Below, in pieces: positions 51,637 to 59,843 of a stretch of DNA of 59,843 bases. Origin of the DNA: Pelobacter sp. UBA5610 (lineage in GTDB: Bacteria; Desulfobacterota; Desulfuromonadia; Desulfuromonadales; Syntrophotaleaceae); assembly GCA_002424645.1 (NCBI GenBank), contig DIKU01000045.1:41101-100943 (forward strand). The letters are read 5' to 3'. Numbering within the stretch: position 1 is the first letter of the stretch; each line of letters begins with the position of its first letter. The notes beneath the pieces were generated by a model, which had not been told where the DNA came from, ran no database searches, and saw only the letters and a list, made by a program, of their open reading frames with translations. Position numbers and translations under genes: made by a program.

Positions 51637-53175
51637 TTGTCAAAGGTAAACATCCTGATCATCGATGACGAGGAATCGGTCTGTACCTTTTTTCGTCGTT
51701 TGCTGCAAAGGAAAGGGTACCGGACCGTTTCCGCGGTTAATGAAGAGGAAGCTTTGCGGGCGCTGGACTATGGCAAATTTAATGTGGCCATGGTCGATCT
51801 CAAACTGCCCGATACAGACGGTCTTACCTTGCTGAAACATATAAAAACTCGCCAACCGTCCTGTGAAGTCATCATCATGACGGGTTTCAGTACCATAAAA
51901 ACGGCTGTGGAGGCGATGCAATTGGGTGCTTACGAATATCTTGAAAAGCCTTTTGAGGATATCAAGCTTATCGAAAAGCTGATTGAAAAGGCCTCGGCCG
52001 TAAGCAGCCAGGGACGAAAAGAAGAAGAGGAAGAGTGGGGAGACCTGGCGAAATCGATCGGGTTTCTGGTCGGATCCTGTCCGGAGATGCGGCACCTGGT
52101 TTCTCTGGCTTACAAAATCGCCCCCAAGGATATCAGCGTTCTTATTCAGGGCGAAACCGGTACCGGCAAGGAAGTGCTGGCGCGTTTTATTCACACGGCC
52201 TCAACCCGCGCCGAGCAGATGTTCATCCCCATCAACTGCGGGGCCCTGTCCGATAATCTGCTCGAAAGCGAACTTTTCGGTCATGAGCGCGGGTCTTTTA
52301 CCGGCGCCGGCAATATGCGCCGGGGTATCTTCGAGATGGCCAACAAGGGGACCTTGTTTCTGGATGAGATCGGCGAAGCCAGCCTGTCCATTCAGGTAAA
52401 GTTGCTGCGCGTGCTGGAAACCGGAGAGTTCATGCGTCTGGGCGGTGAGAAGCAAATTCACTGCGATGTGCGCGTGATCTCGGCCTCCAACGTCGACCTG
52501 GAAGACGCCATGCTGCAGCGTGACTTCCGCGAGGACCTTTTCTATCGCTTGAACGTTGTCAAGCTCGTGATCCCGCCGCTTCGTTCCCGCACCGAAGATA
52601 TCCCGATGCTGGCCAAATATTTCGTCAAACAGTTCAATCCGACCTTGACCCTGTCTGAGGAAATTCTGGAACTGCTTTGTCAGTATGACTGGCCGGGCAA
52701 TATCCGTGAACTGTCCAATACCCTGCGTCAGGCGGTAGCATTGTGTGATGGCAAAGTCATTCTGCCGGAACATTTTTCCGGCAAGCTGACCGCCAGCAAG
52801 CCCCGGCCTTTGCATAATGGTCAAAGCACCGTGGCTGCCCCGGTGGCCGCCGCTTCGACCGAGTGTTCTCCGCCGCCGCTGGAAAGGTTTTGGGAAAACT
52901 ACGGCACCCCTGAGGCCCTGTCTCAGCTTTCAGATGGTGAGCTTGCTCAGCTTCTGCACTCGCTGCGGGGACTCGAATCGAATCTCCATGCGGTGATGCG
53001 CAAAAAGGGATTGTCTTCGGAAGGCAGTGAGGCCCTGCGGGATTCGGAAGCGGCTTCCATCCAGCGGACCTTGTTGCAGCATCGCTGGAACATCACCGAG
53101 ACGGCCCGCGCTTTGGGCATTGCACGCAATACTCTGCATCGTAAGATCAAAAAATACGGTTTGCAGAACCAGTAA
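51637..53175 (+). CDS. Sigma-54-dependent response regulator (NtrC family)
   Basis: A 512-residue activator. The receiver domain has NILIIDDEESVC and phosphorylatable Asp54 in VAMVDLKLPDTDGL. The AAA+ domain has Walker A GETGTGKE, the sigma-54 loop ERGSFTGA (serine where most have alanine) and FLDEIGEA. The C-terminal Fis-type helix-turn-helix ends NITETARALGIARNTLHRKI. I favour TTG 51637, seven bases after AGGTGG, over GTG 51631. Likely targets are nearby alcohol, aldehyde or rnf genes, as an inference from position. Confidence 0.9.
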   Translation: MSKVNILIIDDEESVCTFFRRLLQRKGYRTVSAVNEEEALRALDYGKFNVAMVDLKLPDTDGLTLLKHIKTRQPSCEVIIMTGFSTIKTAVEAMQLGAYEYLEKPFEDIKLIEKLIEKASAVSSQGRKEEEEEWGDLAKSIGFLVGSCPEMRHLVSLAYKIAPKDISVLIQGETGTGKEVLARFIHTASTRAEQMFIPINCGALSDNLLESELFGHERGSFTGAGNMRRGIFEMANKGTLFLDEIGEASLSIQVKLLRVLETGEFMRLGGEKQIHCDVRVISASNVDLEDAMLQRDFREDLFYRLNVVKLVIPPLRSRTEDIPMLAKYFVKQFNPTLTLSEEILELLCQYDWPGNIRELSNTLRQAVALCDGKVILPEHFSGKLTASKPRPLHNGQSTVAAPVAAASTECSPPPLERFWENYGTPEALSQLSDGELAQLLHSLRGLESNLHAVMRKKGLSSEGSEALRDSEAASIQRTLLQHRWNITETARALGIARNTLHRKIKKYGLQNQ

Positions 53176-53202
53176 TGTGTTTGGCGGGTTACCCCGATAT
53201 TA

Positions 53203-53243
53203 AAACGCAAAAACCCCCGTTCATGACGGGGGTTTTTGCGTTT
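53203..53243 (+). terminator. Bidirectional terminator between the regulator and rnf
   Basis: AAACGCAAAAACCCCCGT pairs perfectly with ACGGGGGTTTTTGCGTTT around a four-base centre. U-runs arise on both strands, which suits the converging regulator and rnfE genes. Confidence 0.8.
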
Positions 53244-53851
53244 CAGTTGCCGGTTGCGGGAGGTTTATGACCCGGTAAGCTGTTGATTGCGGCCAGCAGA
53301 AATCCCAGCGCCAGAAACGCGCCGGGCGGCAGGACCATAAGCAGCATGGGATGAAATACGGAGCCAAGCACCGGCAGGCCAAACAGTTGCCCCGCGCCGA
53401 GCAATTCCCGCACAGCTCCGAGGGATACCAGTGCCAGGGTGAAGCCGAGTCCCATGCCTGCGCCATCGGCCATCGAAGCCAGGATCGGCTGCCGCGAAGC
53501 AAAGGCTTCTGCCCGGCCCAGAATAAGGCAATTGACCACGATCAAAGGGATGAAAATCCCCAGCGCCTGGTACAACGCGAAAGCATAGGCCTCCATCACC
53601 AGTTGTACCACCGTGACAAAAGTTGCGATCACCACGATAAACGCCGGGATGCGCACTTTTCCCGGGATGATGCGCCGCAGTAGCGATATCGCCACATTGG
53701 AACACAGCAGCACAAACGTGGTGGCCAATCCCATGCCGAGGCCGTTCCCGGCGCTGGTGGTCACCGCAAGGGTTGGGCACATCCCGAGTACCAGCCTGAA
53801 AATAGCATTGTTGCTCCATAATCCCCGAATAAAGACGTCGGCAGCTTTCAT
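53243..53851 (-). CDS. rnfE: Rnf complex subunit E
   Basis: A 202-residue membrane protein with six hydrophobic helices. NAIFRLVLGMCPTLAVTTSA at the start and NCLILGRAEAFASRQPILAS carry conserved cysteines of RnfE/RnfA. It is the last gene of rnfABCDGE. RnfA and RnfE sit together in the membrane and hold an Fe-S cluster in the electron path. Its ATG overlaps the rnfG stop. Confidence 0.91.
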   Translation of the reverse strand: MKAADVFIRGLWSNNAIFRLVLGMCPTLAVTTSAGNGLGMGLATTFVLLCSNVAISLLRRIIPGKVRIPAFIVVIATFVTVVQLVMEAYAFALYQALGIFIPLIVVNCLILGRAEAFASRQPILASMADGAGMGLGFTLALVSLGAVRELLGAGQLFGLPVLGSVFHPMLLMVLPPGAFLALGFLLAAINSLPGHKPPATGN

Positions 53852-54453
53852 GGTTGCACCTCGGTATCCGCAAGGATTAGAGCCCTGTGGTGGAGGAAGC
53901 CTTGCAATCCGGCGGCCAGACCTTCAACTACTGCCCGCGAGGAAATGGTGGCCCCGCTGATTTGATCGAAATCCCCGCCATCCTTGGTTACTTTCCAACG
54001 TGAAGCAGGCAGCCCCTTACCCATAAATTGGGTCCGGAAGGGTTCCTCTTCAACGCGGTTGCCCAGCCCGGGCGTTTCATTCTGCTGTAGAATTTCCAGA
54101 CCGATCAGCTCACCGTTCGGTGCAACCCCCACCATCATGCGAATCGGTCCGCCATACCCGTTAGCCGCCACAACTTGAAAAGCTATCGCTACAATCTGTC
54201 CGCCGCGACGTCCTCGATAATAGGTGGTCGGTGGCGACGGGGCGTCGTCGGATGCTTGCATCGCCGGGGTGACGGTATCCCGGTCCGGCGCGTTATCCAC
54301 CTCGGGCAACACTGCCCGCAAGGCTTGCAGTTGCTGACGGCGATACTGTTCCGTTATCGGTTGACGGGTGCATCGCTCGGTTGTTCCCAATACCAGCCCG
54401 GATAAAGCGGTTATCAGCGTCAACACCAGTACATAGCGCAATCGATCGTTCAT
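53848..54453 (-). CDS. rnfG: Rnf complex subunit G
   Basis: A 201-residue protein with one N-terminal transmembrane helix and an FMN-binding domain. QISGATISSRAVVEGL contains the threonine that carries covalent FMN (SGAT). ATG 54453 overlaps the rnfD end and begins MNDRLRYVLVLTLITALSG, the expected membrane anchor. Longer frames upstream read through rnfD. Confidence 0.9.
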   Translation of the reverse strand: MNDRLRYVLVLTLITALSGLVLGTTERCTRQPITEQYRRQQLQALRAVLPEVDNAPDRDTVTPAMQASDDAPSPPTTYYRGRRGGQIVAIAFQVVAANGYGGPIRMMVGVAPNGELIGLEILQQNETPGLGNRVEEEPFRTQFMGKGLPASRWKVTKDGGDFDQISGATISSRAVVEGLAAGLQGFLHHRALILADTEVQP

Positions 54454-55454
54454 ATCAGCTCCCTGCCGCGATCCATGCCAAAAGGTCGCGGCACGACGTA
54501 ACGATCGATCAAAGGGGTCACGGCGTTCATGAGCAGAATGGAAAATGCAACCCCCTCGGGGTAACTGCCGAACAGTCGGATCAATACCGTAAACAGTCCG
54601 CATCCGCACCCGAAAAGCAGCATGCCCCGGGTGGTCAGCGGCGAGGTCACCAGATCGGTTGCCATATAGCAGGCTCCCAACATCAGTCCCCCGGAAACCA
54701 GATGGAACATGGGATGGGGATAGCGGCCGGGATCCATCAACCAGAATATTCCGGACAACAATGTTACCGTGCCGAGGTAGCTGACCGGGATATGCCAGCT
54801 GATAACACCCCGCCAGAGCAGAAACAGGGCGCCGAGAAACAGAACCAGAGCCGACACCTCGCCCAGGCAGCCGGGCATGCTGCCCAGCAGATAGCGAGCG
54901 GAAAACTCACTGATGTGCTGCGGCAGATGGCCGGAGAGCATTACGGCACTCTGGCTTTCGCTCAAGGGGGTGGCAGCGGTTATCGCATCTGCCAGAAACC
55001 GTCCCGGTTGCGGAGCGGTCCAGTGCGTCATGGCGGAGGGGAATGAAATCAGCAGGACGATGCGGGCGACCAGTGCCGGGTTGAAAGGATTATGCCCCAG
55101 GCCGCCGAATACCTGTTTTCCGACCACGATGGCAAGCGTTGCGCCCAGCAACGACAGCCACCAGGGGCTCGAAGCGGGCAGGTTGAAGGCCACCAGCAGG
55201 CCGGTCAACGCTGCACTGCCGTCCCGAACGGTTATCGGCTGGTCGGTCGCTTTTTGCCACAAGGCTTCTATTGCGACCGAGCCTAGTACGCATACCAGCA
55301 AGACACGCAGGGCCGGCAAGCCGAACAGGTAGATGGCCGTAGCCGCGGCAGGCAGCAGAGCCAGCAACACGGTGCCCATCATGCCGCTGGTGGTCAAACC
55401 CGCGTGCAGGTGGGGAGATGGGGAGACGATCAGCAGTGGTGTCCGGGGTTCCAT
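54450..55454 (-). CDS. rnfD: Rnf complex subunit D
   Basis: A 334-residue membrane protein with about eight helices. The start is MEPRTPLLIVSPSPHLHAGL. DAITAATPLSE includes the threonine that would bind FMN. HNPFNPALVARIVLLISFPS is a family motif. It overlaps rnfG by four bases. It follows rnfC with only one base between. Confidence 0.91.
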   Translation of the reverse strand: MEPRTPLLIVSPSPHLHAGLTTSGMMGTVLLALLPAAATAIYLFGLPALRVLLVCVLGSVAIEALWQKATDQPITVRDGSAALTGLLVAFNLPASSPWWLSLLGATLAIVVGKQVFGGLGHNPFNPALVARIVLLISFPSAMTHWTAPQPGRFLADAITAATPLSESQSAVMLSGHLPQHISEFSARYLLGSMPGCLGEVSALVLFLGALFLLWRGVISWHIPVSYLGTVTLLSGIFWLMDPGRYPHPMFHLVSGGLMLGACYMATDLVTSPLTTRGMLLFGCGCGLFTVLIRLFGSYPEGVAFSILLMNAVTPLIDRYVVPRPFGMDRGRELI

Positions 55455-55455
55455 G

Positions 55456-56769
55456 TCACATTCTCCTGCGTCGGGCCAGAATGGCGCCTTTGGCATAACG
55501 AATCGACTGTACCAGTGGGATGTTGGCCGGACAGATAAAGGAACAGCTGCCGCACTCGATACAGTTGCGCGCAGCGAAGCGTTCCGCCAGGTCCAACTCG
55601 TCACGACGGGCATAGTCGGCAATGAAGGTCGGTTGCAGGCGCATGGGGCAGGCGGCTACGCAGCGGCCGCAGCGCACACAGGGACCGGCAGTGGTGATGG
55701 GTACATCCTGGCGACGGAATGCCAGCACCCCGCTGGTCCCCCGCACCACCGGTATGGCCTGGGTATGTTGCGCGACGCCCATCATCGGTCCGCCGAGGAT
55801 GACCATGGCCGGTTCTTCCGTGACCCCGCATTGCTTCAGCAGGTGGGCCACAGGAGTACCGATTCGAACCCGCAGGTTTTGGGGGCGGATTACCCCCGGG
55901 CCGCTGATCGTGACCATCCGTTCGATAAGGGGGCGCCCCCGCGTCACGGCATCGGTGAGGGCGGCGATGGTGCCGACATTTTGCACCAGCACCCCCACGT
56001 CCATAGGCAAGCCGCGCGCCGGGACGCGCCTTCCGGTCACCGCATAGATAAGCTGACGCTCGGCGCCCTGGGGATATCTGGTGGGCAACACCGCCAGTCC
56101 GATATCCCGCTTCTGGCAGTGCGGTGCCAGCAGTGCGGCCACATCGGGCTGGTTGTCTTCAAGTCCGATATAGGCGTGACCGGCACCGGATACTTCCTTT
56201 AAAATCTCCAGCCCGGTGAAAACCTTCTCCATCTGCTCCAGCAGCACGCGGCGATCAGCTGTCAGCCAGGGTTCGCACTCCACAGCGTTGATGATCACGG
56301 TATCGATGGATTTTCCCTGCGGCGGATCGAGTTTGACATGGGTCGGGAATGCGGCGCCGCCCATGCCGACCACCCCGGCCTCACGGATGCGCTCCAACAT
56401 GGCCTCGACGCTTAAAACGTGAAAACTCTGTTTTTGATATTCCTCGGCCCACGCGTCTTCACCATCCGGTTGCAAGACCACTGCCGGCAGCTCGGCGCCA
56501 CAGGGGTGGGGGCGCGGCTCCACGGCGGTAATCAGTCCGGAGGTCGAAGCATGCACCGGTACCGACACAAATCCGTCGGCCCGCCCCACCACCTGTCCCC
56601 GGGCTACCTGTTGGCCGGCTGTCACGCAAGGCAGTGCCGGGGCCCCGACATGTTGGGCCAGGGGAATGACCAGTTCGGCAGGCAGTGGGCAGATCAAGCT
56701 GGGCGCGTGAGCGGTAGCGGTTTTATGTCCTGGCGGATGCGTGCCACCGGGAAAGCTGCGGCAGATCAT
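55456..56769 (-). CDS. rnfC: Rnf complex subunit C
   Basis: A 437-residue peripheral subunit that exchanges electrons with NAD. VGMGGAAFPTHVKLDPPQGK is the flavin/NAD region. Two [4Fe-4S] motifs near the C-terminus are CVRCGRCVAACPMRLQP and CIECGSCSFICPANIP. It starts at 56769, overlapping the rnfB end by four bases. Confidence 0.92.
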   Translation of the reverse strand: MICRSFPGGTHPPGHKTATAHAPSLICPLPAELVIPLAQHVGAPALPCVTAGQQVARGQVVGRADGFVSVPVHASTSGLITAVEPRPHPCGAELPAVVLQPDGEDAWAEEYQKQSFHVLSVEAMLERIREAGVVGMGGAAFPTHVKLDPPQGKSIDTVIINAVECEPWLTADRRVLLEQMEKVFTGLEILKEVSGAGHAYIGLEDNQPDVAALLAPHCQKRDIGLAVLPTRYPQGAERQLIYAVTGRRVPARGLPMDVGVLVQNVGTIAALTDAVTRGRPLIERMVTISGPGVIRPQNLRVRIGTPVAHLLKQCGVTEEPAMVILGGPMMGVAQHTQAIPVVRGTSGVLAFRRQDVPITTAGPCVRCGRCVAACPMRLQPTFIADYARRDELDLAERFAARNCIECGSCSFICPANIPLVQSIRYAKGAILARRRRM

Positions 56770-57614
56770 GGTGTCGAACGCTCTCTGGCTGAAGGCGGCG
56801 TGGGCAAGATTTGATCGTTGCCCTGTTCGTCAAGATTCAGAATGCAATGGTGAGGGCAGCGCTCCATGGCTTCGGCCATGACCGCAGGTTGTCCGCGGCC
56901 GTAGCGGACTTGCGCCAGAAAGCTGTCCATGACAAAACTTTCCGGAGCCGTCCGCACGCAGAGACGGCAACCGAGGCAGCCAACGTTGCAGTAGCTTTTT
57001 ACCCTGGCGGCGCTCTCACGGTTGTTGCACAGGACATGGATGGACTCGGTCGCGGGGGCCAGTGCCAGCACCTGGCGTGGACATATCGCCACGCACAGGC
57101 CACAGCCGGTACAGCGACCGCGATCCACCATGGCCAGGCCACGGGCATCGATGGACAGGGCACCAAATGGACACTTCTGCACGCAACTGCCGAGGCCCAG
57201 ACACCCGGCAGGGCAAAGCTTGGGTCCGCGGGCCAGCTTTTGTGCTGCCCGGCAATCCTGAAGCCCCTGATAGTCGTATTTGGGCCGGGCTTGCTGCAGA
57301 CCTCCCTGGCAGTACATCACGGCAATTTGCGGTGGTCGTTCGGTTACCTCCACACCAAGAATCGCGGCGATACGCTTCAATGTTTCCGCCCCTCCCGGTC
57401 TGCACAAGTCAGGCTTGGCGGTGCCGGCCACCAGTGCGCGGGCGTAAGCGTCGCACCCGGGGAAGCCGCAGGCTCCACAATTGGCCCCTGCCAGCACCTC
57501 CATCAGCGCCACCTGCCGGGGGTCGATGGTAACCGCAAAACGGCGTGCCGCCATTGCCAGCAACAGCGCCGCCACGCATCCCAGGCTTCCCAGGCAGATC
57601 ATCGCAGCCATCAT
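56766..57614 (-). CDS. rnfB: Rnf complex subunit B
   Basis: A 282-residue ferredoxin-like subunit. A hydrophobic N-terminal helix is followed by a four-cysteine cluster region in GANCGACGFPGCDAYARALV and several cysteine sets (CPAGCLGLGSCVQKCPFG, CTGCGLCVAICP, CNVGCLGCRLCVRTAP). It is longer than the ~190-residue enterobacterial RsxB, in line with the multi-cluster RnfB of anaerobes. It is the probable ferredoxin docking site. Confidence 0.91.
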   Translation of the reverse strand: MMAAMICLGSLGCVAALLLAMAARRFAVTIDPRQVALMEVLAGANCGACGFPGCDAYARALVAGTAKPDLCRPGGAETLKRIAAILGVEVTERPPQIAVMYCQGGLQQARPKYDYQGLQDCRAAQKLARGPKLCPAGCLGLGSCVQKCPFGALSIDARGLAMVDRGRCTGCGLCVAICPRQVLALAPATESIHVLCNNRESAARVKSYCNVGCLGCRLCVRTAPESFVMDSFLAQVRYGRGQPAVMAEAMERCPHHCILNLDEQGNDQILPTPPSARERSTP

Positions 57615-57627
57615 GGCACAATCGCTT

Positions 57628-58209
57628 TCAATTCGGCACCATACCGGCGAACCCCATAAAGGCCAGCGCCAGCAACCCGGCGGTGATCAATTCGATAGGG
57701 GTGCCGCGAAAACTTCTGGGCACAGGGCAAAGGATCAGCCGCTCGCGCAGACCGGCATACAGCACCATGGCCAGGGTAAAGCCCACCGCTGCGCCAAACG
57801 CGAACACCAGGCTTTGCACAAAACTGTAGTTGTGCTGGATATTCAGTACCGCCAGTCCCAGAACCGCGCAATTCGTGGTAATAAGGGGCAGGAAGATGCC
57901 CAGAGATTGATACAGAACCGGCGAGGATTTACGCACGATCATTTCCACCATTTGCACCAGGGTGGCGATGACCAGAATAAAACTAATGGTTTGCAGATAT
58001 TCGAGATTGAAAGGGGTCAGCACCAGATAGTGGAGCAACCAGGTGCAGCCGCTCGCAACCACCATTACAAAGGTCACGGCCATACCCATGCCGAGGGCTG
58101 TTTCCACCTTTTTTGAGACGCCCAGAAACGGACACAAACCGAGAAATCGTGCCAACACGAAGTTGTTGACGAATACCGCCCCGACCATGATTAACAGCAG
58201 GCTTTTCAT
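57628..58209 (-). CDS. rnfA: Rnf complex subunit A
   Basis: A 193-residue membrane protein with six helices. MKSLLLIMVGAVFVNNFVLA followed by RFLGLCPFLGVSK carries a conserved cysteine, and ITTNCAVLGLAVLN the second. It is the first gene of the operon. The order A-B-C-D-G-E is the same as in Escherichia coli rsx. ATG 58209 is used. A frame extension of 11 residues upstream is less likely. Confidence 0.91.
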   Translation of the reverse strand: MKSLLLIMVGAVFVNNFVLARFLGLCPFLGVSKKVETALGMGMAVTFVMVVASGCTWLLHYLVLTPFNLEYLQTISFILVIATLVQMVEMIVRKSSPVLYQSLGIFLPLITTNCAVLGLAVLNIQHNYSFVQSLVFAFGAAVGFTLAMVLYAGLRERLILCPVPRSFRGTPIELITAGLLALAFMGFAGMVPN

Positions 58210-58410
58210 GAGCTCCCCCAGACCGGCAGCACGTTTGCTCAAACGACCGTAAGCTTACCGCAGTCGAAATGACGAAGCAATTTCTAATTTATTCCGTGGA
58301 GCGGCATCTTTGGTCATTTCCTTCCTTGACAGTGATCATATCGCGTGATAGTCAAAAACCTTGTATGTCCGTTCCATCATTTTAAACCCCACCATCAGGA
58401 AAGATTTCCC

Positions 58411-59694
58411 ATGCCCTATTCGCAATCCGCCCTGCTTTTCGAACGCGCCCGCAAGGTTATTCCCGGCGGCGTCAACAGCCCGGTTCGTGCTTTCAAAGCT
58501 GTCGGCCTCCACCCTTTATTTATCGAAAAAGCCGAAGGCAGCGCCCTTTTCGACGCCGATGGCAACCGCTATATCGATTATGTCGGCTCCTGGGGGCCGA
58601 TGATCGTCGGTCATAGCCATCCCAAGGTAGTTGAAGCGATTCGGGCCGCCGCCGGCCGCGGTAGCTCTTACGGTGCGCCTACGGCGTTGGAAATCGAACT
58701 GGCCGAGCAGGTTTGCGCCGCCTTTGCGAATATCGAAAGCGTGCGCATGGTATCCTCGGGTACCGAGGCGACCATGAGTGCCATCCGTCTGGCGCGCGGA
58801 TTTACCGGTCGCGACAAGATCCTTAAATTCGAGGGGTGTTACCACGGCCATGCCGACAGCCTGCTGGTTGCCGCCGGCAGCGGCGTCGCCACCTTCGGGA
58901 TCCCCGCCTCCCCCGGGGTGCCGGCCGACTTCGCCAAGCATACCTTGACGGCACCCTATAACGATCTGGCCGCGGTCAAGGCACTGGTCGCCGAACACAA
59001 AGCCGACCTGGCGGCGATTATCCTCGAGCCGATTGCCGGCAACATGGGGTGTATCCCGCCGCAACCGGGTTTTCTGGAAGGTTTGCGACAGCTGTGCGAC
59101 ACACACGGTGTGCTGCTGATCGTCGATGAGGTCATGACCGGCTTTCGGGTTGCTTACGGGGGCGCTCAACAGCTCTACGGTGTCCATGGCGACCTGGTCT
59201 GTCTGGGCAAAATCATTGGCGGCGGGTTACCGGTCGGTGCTTTTGGCGGCCGACGCGATATCATGCAGCGGCTGGCGCCGGACGGTGATGTCTATCAGGC
59301 CGGCACCCTGTCGGGTAATCCCCTGGCCATGAGCGCCGGGATAGCAACTTTGAAGCTCCTGCGCGAAGAGGGTGTTTACCAGCAGCTGGAGGATCGGAGC
59401 GTCTACCTGGCTGAAGGGCTGCGTCAGGCGGCACTGGCGGCCGGGGTGCCCAGCTGTTTGCAGCGGGTCGGCAGTATGTTCTGCAACTATTTCCAGGCAG
59501 GCCCGGTGACTTCTTTCGAGGAAGCCAAAACCAGCGATACCGAGGCGTTTGCAAAGTTCTTCGGTCTGATGCTGGAGAATGGCGTGCATCTGGCTCCATC
59601 CCAGTTTGAAGCGGGTTTCGTCAGTCTGGCGCATTCCCGGCAGGATCTCGACCGTACCATCGAGGCGGCGCATCGTTCTTTGAAGGCTCTTTGA
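58411..59694 (+). CDS. hemL: Glutamate-1-semialdehyde 2,1-aminomutase
   Basis: A 427-residue PLP enzyme of C5-pathway tetrapyrrole synthesis. SALLFERARKVIPGGVNSPV, MVSSGTEATMSAIRLARGFT, FEGCYHGHADSLLVAAGSG, IVDEVMTGFRVAYGGAQQLY and LGKIIGGGLPVGAFGG with the PLP lysine are clear. ATG 58411 follows AGGAAAG. It is divergent from rnfA. Confidence 0.94.
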   Translation: MPYSQSALLFERARKVIPGGVNSPVRAFKAVGLHPLFIEKAEGSALFDADGNRYIDYVGSWGPMIVGHSHPKVVEAIRAAAGRGSSYGAPTALEIELAEQVCAAFANIESVRMVSSGTEATMSAIRLARGFTGRDKILKFEGCYHGHADSLLVAAGSGVATFGIPASPGVPADFAKHTLTAPYNDLAAVKALVAEHKADLAAIILEPIAGNMGCIPPQPGFLEGLRQLCDTHGVLLIVDEVMTGFRVAYGGAQQLYGVHGDLVCLGKIIGGGLPVGAFGGRRDIMQRLAPDGDVYQAGTLSGNPLAMSAGIATLKLLREEGVYQQLEDRSVYLAEGLRQAALAAGVPSCLQRVGSMFCNYFQAGPVTSFEEAKTSDTEAFAKFFGLMLENGVHLAPSQFEAGFVSLAHSRQDLDRTIEAAHRSLKAL

Positions 59695-59712
59695 TTTTTG
59701 AATTTCAAGATC

Positions 59713-59752
59713 GCGGGGGCGTATCCGGGAGTTCTTTCCCCGGGCGTCCCCG
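59713..59752 (+). terminator. Terminator of hemL
   Basis: A CGGGGGCG...CCGGG arm pairs with CCCGGGCGTCCCCG with small mismatches, followed by TTTCTTGT. It begins 18 bases after the hemL stop. Sequence from 59753 to the window end shows no gene. Confidence 0.6.
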
Positions 59753-59843
59753 TTTCTTGTCAGACTGTGGCGGGTTCACTGCGTTCAGTCTTTCGGCTGT
59801 CGGCCGATCCACTTGAGCGGGGTAACAACAAGGGTCGCGACGA

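Overview
The window looks like the chromosome of an anaerobic, alcohol-fermenting member of the Desulfuromonadales, most probably Syntrophotalea (formerly Pelobacter) carbinolica or a close relative. This is an inference from gene content. There is a complex I (nuo) tail, three iron-dependent alcohol dehydrogenases, a molybdenum aldehyde oxidoreductase of the Desulfovibrio Mop type, a tungsten-type aldehyde:ferredoxin oxidoreductase, an Rnf complex and a sigma-54 two-component system. Base composition is balanced to moderately GC-rich, genes are tightly packed, and I saw no tRNA, rRNA, CRISPR array or insertion sequence.

Layout. 1-3927: end of nuoL, then nuoM and nuoN. 3946-8340: a CoA-binding protein, then a regulatory zone with a ModE-like operator, two DUF2292-like small proteins, a TylF-like methyltransferase, a NifX-like His-rich protein and a MoeA-like molybdopterin-binding protein, interleaved with three copies of a structured RNA element that each end in an intrinsic terminator. 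8462-26961: the molybdenum aldehyde oxidoreductase and a long co-directional train of maturation and supply genes: dicluster/NAD-binding protein, small zinc-ribbon-like protein, methyltransferase, AhpD-like protein, C-GCAxxG-C-C protein, radical SAM protein, AMP-dependent ligase, XdhC, MobA-HD, phosphatase, modABC, DUF364, DUF3343 Se/S carrier-like protein, cysteine desulfurase-like protein and a second ModA. 27024-39273: mostly minus-strand housekeeping genes (Hcy methyltransferase/MTHFR, NUDIX, rpe, rsmB, htpX, DUF116, fmt, def, sucDC, fsa, folK). 39447-49876: two near-duplicate alcohol dehydrogenases flanking an AOR-MoaD-MoeB set, then MoeA and a third alcohol dehydrogenase. 49946-53175: histidine kinase and NtrC-type regulator. 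53243-58209: rnfABCDGE. 58411-59694: hemL.

How it fits together (inference). Alcohols are oxidised by the Fe-ADHs to aldehydes. Aldehydes are oxidised to acids either by Mop (Mo) or by AOR (W, giving reduced ferredoxin). Rnf connects the ferredoxin and NADH pools to the membrane potential. Much of the rest serves the metal-pterin cofactor: uptake (ModABC plus a spare ModA), nucleotide or sulfur modification (MobA-like, XdhC, cysteine desulfurase, Se/S carrier), metal insertion (two MoeA-type proteins) and protein modification (radical SAM plus methyltransferase).

The most interesting signals are the three repeated RNA element/terminator units beside molybdopterin genes, the ModE-like 9-6-9 palindromes in front of several of these units, and the conserved but poorly understood maturation train behind Mop.
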